The translations under genes were made by a program, and so were the position numbers. Positions 62,195 through 64,000 of a stretch of DNA of 64,000 nt are shown one piece after another; position 1 is the stretch's first letter, and each line of letters begins with the position of its first letter. The DNA comes from DASXVU01 sp963732855 (lineage in GTDB: Archaea; Thermoplasmatota; Thermoplasmata; Methanomassiliicoccales; UBA472): the NCBI GenBank assembly GCA_963732855.1, contig CAVTBB010000003.1:310001-374000 (forward strand), in the 5' to 3' direction. Under the pieces are notes generated by a model. That model was not told the origin of the DNA and ran no database searches. It was given only the letters and a program-made list of their open reading frames with translations.

Positions 62195-63490
62195 ATGAAG
62201 CCTGTCCTCCAGGTCGCGTTGGACCTGATGCATCTCAAGCGGGCGGTAGAGATCGGCCAAGAGGCGGTCGACGGTGGCGCCGACTGGATCGAGGCCGGCA
62301 CGCCCCTTATCAAGAGCGAGGGCGTCGACTCGATCAGGGCGCTGAAGAAGGCATTGCCAGGCCACATCATCGTTGCGGACATGAAGACCATGGACGTGGG
62401 TGGTTTCGAGGTGGAGATCGCGGCCAAGGCTGGCGCCGACGTAATAACGGTGATGGGGCTCAGCGATGACGCGACGATAGAGGAGTCGTCCACCACGGCG
62501 CGTCGGTACGGGGCAAAGGTCATGGTCGACCTGATGAACGTCCCTGACAAGGTGATGCGGTCCAGGGAGGTAGAACGCCTAGGGGCTTCGTACGTCTGCA
62601 TTCACATGGGCATCGACCAGCAGATGAGAGGCGTGTCGACCCCTACGGACCTGGTCCGTAAGGTCGCCTCAGCCGTTAGCATTCCCGTCGCTGTCGCTGG
62701 TGGGATCACCTCAGAAACGGCCGGAGAGCTTGCCAAAAGCGGGGCATCGATCATCATCGTGGGCGGCGGTATCATCAAGACAGAGGATGTGAAGACCGCG
62801 GCCAGGAAGATCAAGGACGCGATCGAGAACGGTTCGGTCATTCCCACGGATTTTGAACGGAAGTATACCCAGGACGAGCTGTTCGACGCTTTCTCCAAGG
62901 TCTCCGCCCCCAACGTGGCCGACGCCCAGCACAAACGTGGCGTCATCCGGGGCATTTTGTCACGCAATCCCCATGGGACCAAAATGATCGGTCGTGCTCT
63001 CACCGTCCAGACAGTGAAAGGAGACTGGGCGAAGCCGGTGGAGGCGATCGATCACGCTTCCAAAGGCGACGTCATCGTCATCGATGTCGGCGGCGCGGAA
63101 GTGGCCGTGTGGGGGGAACTGGCGTCATGGTCGGCCAAGCTCAGGGGCGTCGCTGGCGTGGTCATCGACGGCGCCGCACGTGACATCGACGGCATCGTGG
63201 ACATGGGATTTCCTTGCTTTACCAAGCTGGTGGCACCGGACGCGGGCGAGCCGAAGGGGTTCGGCGGCATCGGTCATGAGATCGCGGTCGGCGGGCAGAG
63301 CGTCAGAACCGGCGACTGGATCATCGGCGACGACAGCGGAGTAGTGGTCGTTCCGCAGGAGCATGCCGTGGAGGTGGCGAACCGGGCGGTCGACGTCGCC
63401 GAGAGGGAAGATCGTATCCGAGAAGAGATAAAACGGGGAGGAACGCTCTCCACGGTGCAGGAGCTGGAGAGATGGGAACAGGTCCGATGA
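62195..63490 (+). CDS. Hexulose-6-phosphate synthase fused to RraA-like domain
   Basis: A 431-residue bifunctional protein. Residues 1-210 are a KDPG/OMPDC-type TIM barrel: HPS motifs MKPVLQVALDL and ADMKTMDVGGFE. Residues ~230-430 are the RraA/HMG-aldolase-like domain (KMIGRALTVQTV, GVVIDGAARDIDGI). HPS joins ribulose-5-phosphate with formaldehyde, or runs in reverse to supply pentose in archaea lacking the oxidative pentose route. RraA-like fusions are known in archaea. A TATA-like aagaataatta ~30 bp upstream implies a leaderless transcript. The next gene overlaps by 4 bp. Confidence 0.92.
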   Translation: MKPVLQVALDLMHLKRAVEIGQEAVDGGADWIEAGTPLIKSEGVDSIRALKKALPGHIIVADMKTMDVGGFEVEIAAKAGADVITVMGLSDDATIEESSTTARRYGAKVMVDLMNVPDKVMRSREVERLGASYVCIHMGIDQQMRGVSTPTDLVRKVASAVSIPVAVAGGITSETAGELAKSGASIIIVGGGIIKTEDVKTAARKIKDAIENGSVIPTDFERKYTQDELFDAFSKVSAPNVADAQHKRGVIRGILSRNPHGTKMIGRALTVQTVKGDWAKPVEAIDHASKGDVIVIDVGGAEVAVWGELASWSAKLRGVAGVVIDGAARDIDGIVDMGFPCFTKLVAPDAGEPKGFGGIGHEIAVGGQSVRTGDWIIGDDSGVVVVPQEHAVEVANRAVDVAEREDRIREEIKRGGTLSTVQELERWEQVR

Positions 63491-64000
63491 TCAATCTACA
63501 CACGCATACCGTCTATTCGGACGGGGCGTTCCTGCCCGACGACATCGTGAGAAGGGCATACCAGGGCGGGCTGTCGCATATAGCGATCACGGACCATTTC
63601 GAGACCGCAAAAGTACCATCGCCCCTGAAGAGGGAGAATTTCGAGCGTTACATGAATAATCTGGACGCCCTGAAGGAGATGTACAAGGGAAGGATCAACG
63701 TACTTGCCGGCGTGGAGATCGACACCAACCCGGAGCGGTGTGATCTGGAATCCTTGCCGGTCGATCTGATGAATAGACTGGACGTGGTCCTGTTCGAGTA
63801 CGCGAGCGATTCGATCAACGGGGGATGCCAGCTGGAGGGCCTGGAGGACTTCCGCAAGCAATTGACCAAGCCGATCTGCGGCCTCTGCCATTGGGACATG
63901 GACCGCATATTCCCTTACCGGAACACGAACGAGCTGGCGAACACGTTGAATGTAATGGATATGTTCGTAGAGATCAGCACGTCCCAATTCTATACCCGTG
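63487..64000 (+). CDS. PHP-domain metal-dependent phosphoesterase (3' truncated by window)
   Basis: The reading frame starts at ATG 63487 (ATGA overlap with the HPS-RraA stop) and is still open at the window edge after 171 codons. The PHP motifs are HTHTVYSDG near residue 5, ITDHFET near 35 and the acidic VLAGVEIDTNP near 78. A full PHP protein of about 200-280 residues is expected. It probably hydrolyses a phosphoester of a small metabolite; RNase P p30-type proteins share the fold but lack these motifs. Confidence 0.85.
   Translation, partial: MINLHTHTVYSDGAFLPDDIVRRAYQGGLSHIAITDHFETAKVPSPLKRENFERYMNNLDALKEMYKGRINVLAGVEIDTNPERCDLESLPVDLMNRLDVVLFEYASDSINGGCQLEGLEDFRKQLTKPICGLCHWDMDRIFPYRNTNELANTLNVMDMFVEISTSQFYTR

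Overview
The window looks like a chromosomal segment of a Thermoplasmata-type euryarchaeon, most likely a high-GC relative of Methanomassiliicoccales. Archaeal marker genes (deoxyhypusine synthase, NMD3, Tsr3, MCM, HPS-RraA fusion, DUF424, DUF531) sit beside bacterial-type gyrase genes, as in many group II Euryarchaeota. KaiC/Rad55-like ATPases, a DUF835 protein and zinc-ribbon coiled-coil proteins are abundant. Promoters look archaeal (TATA-like boxes 25-60 bp upstream of starts). The lineage is inferred from gene content only. I see no transposase, CRISPR array or prophage.

Layout. 1-7.2 kb: the 3' end of an Lhr-family helicase, an RlmE/small protein/FAH operon, purM with a conserved unknown gene, and dys-DUF531 with a small 56-codon gene. 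7.5-9.9 kb: a coiled-coil/RecA-like fusion and a conserved unknown. 10-16.7 kb: tRNA-Phe, then a type IV filament operon (pilin-like protein, ATPase, two separate T2SSF membrane proteins, second ATPase). 17-24 kb: a large surface protein split by two compensating frameshifts, a zinc-ribbon coiled-coil protein and a KaiC-like ATPase. 24-32.3 kb: gyrB-gyrA (each with an intein), thiC, tRNA-Thr. 32.4-38 kb: DUF2226/DUF835 protein, zinc-ribbon helical protein, Nfo, adenosine-specific kinase, methyltransferase, OGG-type glycosylase, HTH regulator. 38-48.6 kb: a 1,792-residue Lhr with a long C-terminal extension, ChrB-MFS pair, decayed cupredoxin gene, surface protein, two-subunit fumarase. 48.7-64 kb: ABC transporter, frameshifted secreted protein, NMD3-DUF424, NosD-like beta-helix protein, MCM with three mini-inteins, Tsr3-ArsC, frameshifted pilin, paired KaiC-like proteins, HPS-RraA and a PHP protein running off the end.

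Main points for follow-up. (1) About 200 bp of non-coding sequence occurs twice, at 16743-16935 and 60518-60716, and a 9-bp hairpin in it is kept by a compensatory base-pair change, which suggests an undescribed structured RNA. (2) Five inteins lie in three DNA-topology/replication genes: one with LAGLIDADG motifs in GyrA and four mini-inteins in GyrB and MCM. (3) Single-base, often homopolymer, indels break MCM (three times), a pilin and two surface proteins; they should be tested as sequencing errors before any gene is called dead. (4) The filament operon carries two paralogous motor ATPases. (5) Zinc-ribbon, coiled-coil and KaiC-like modules recur and may form a lineage-specific envelope/signalling system.
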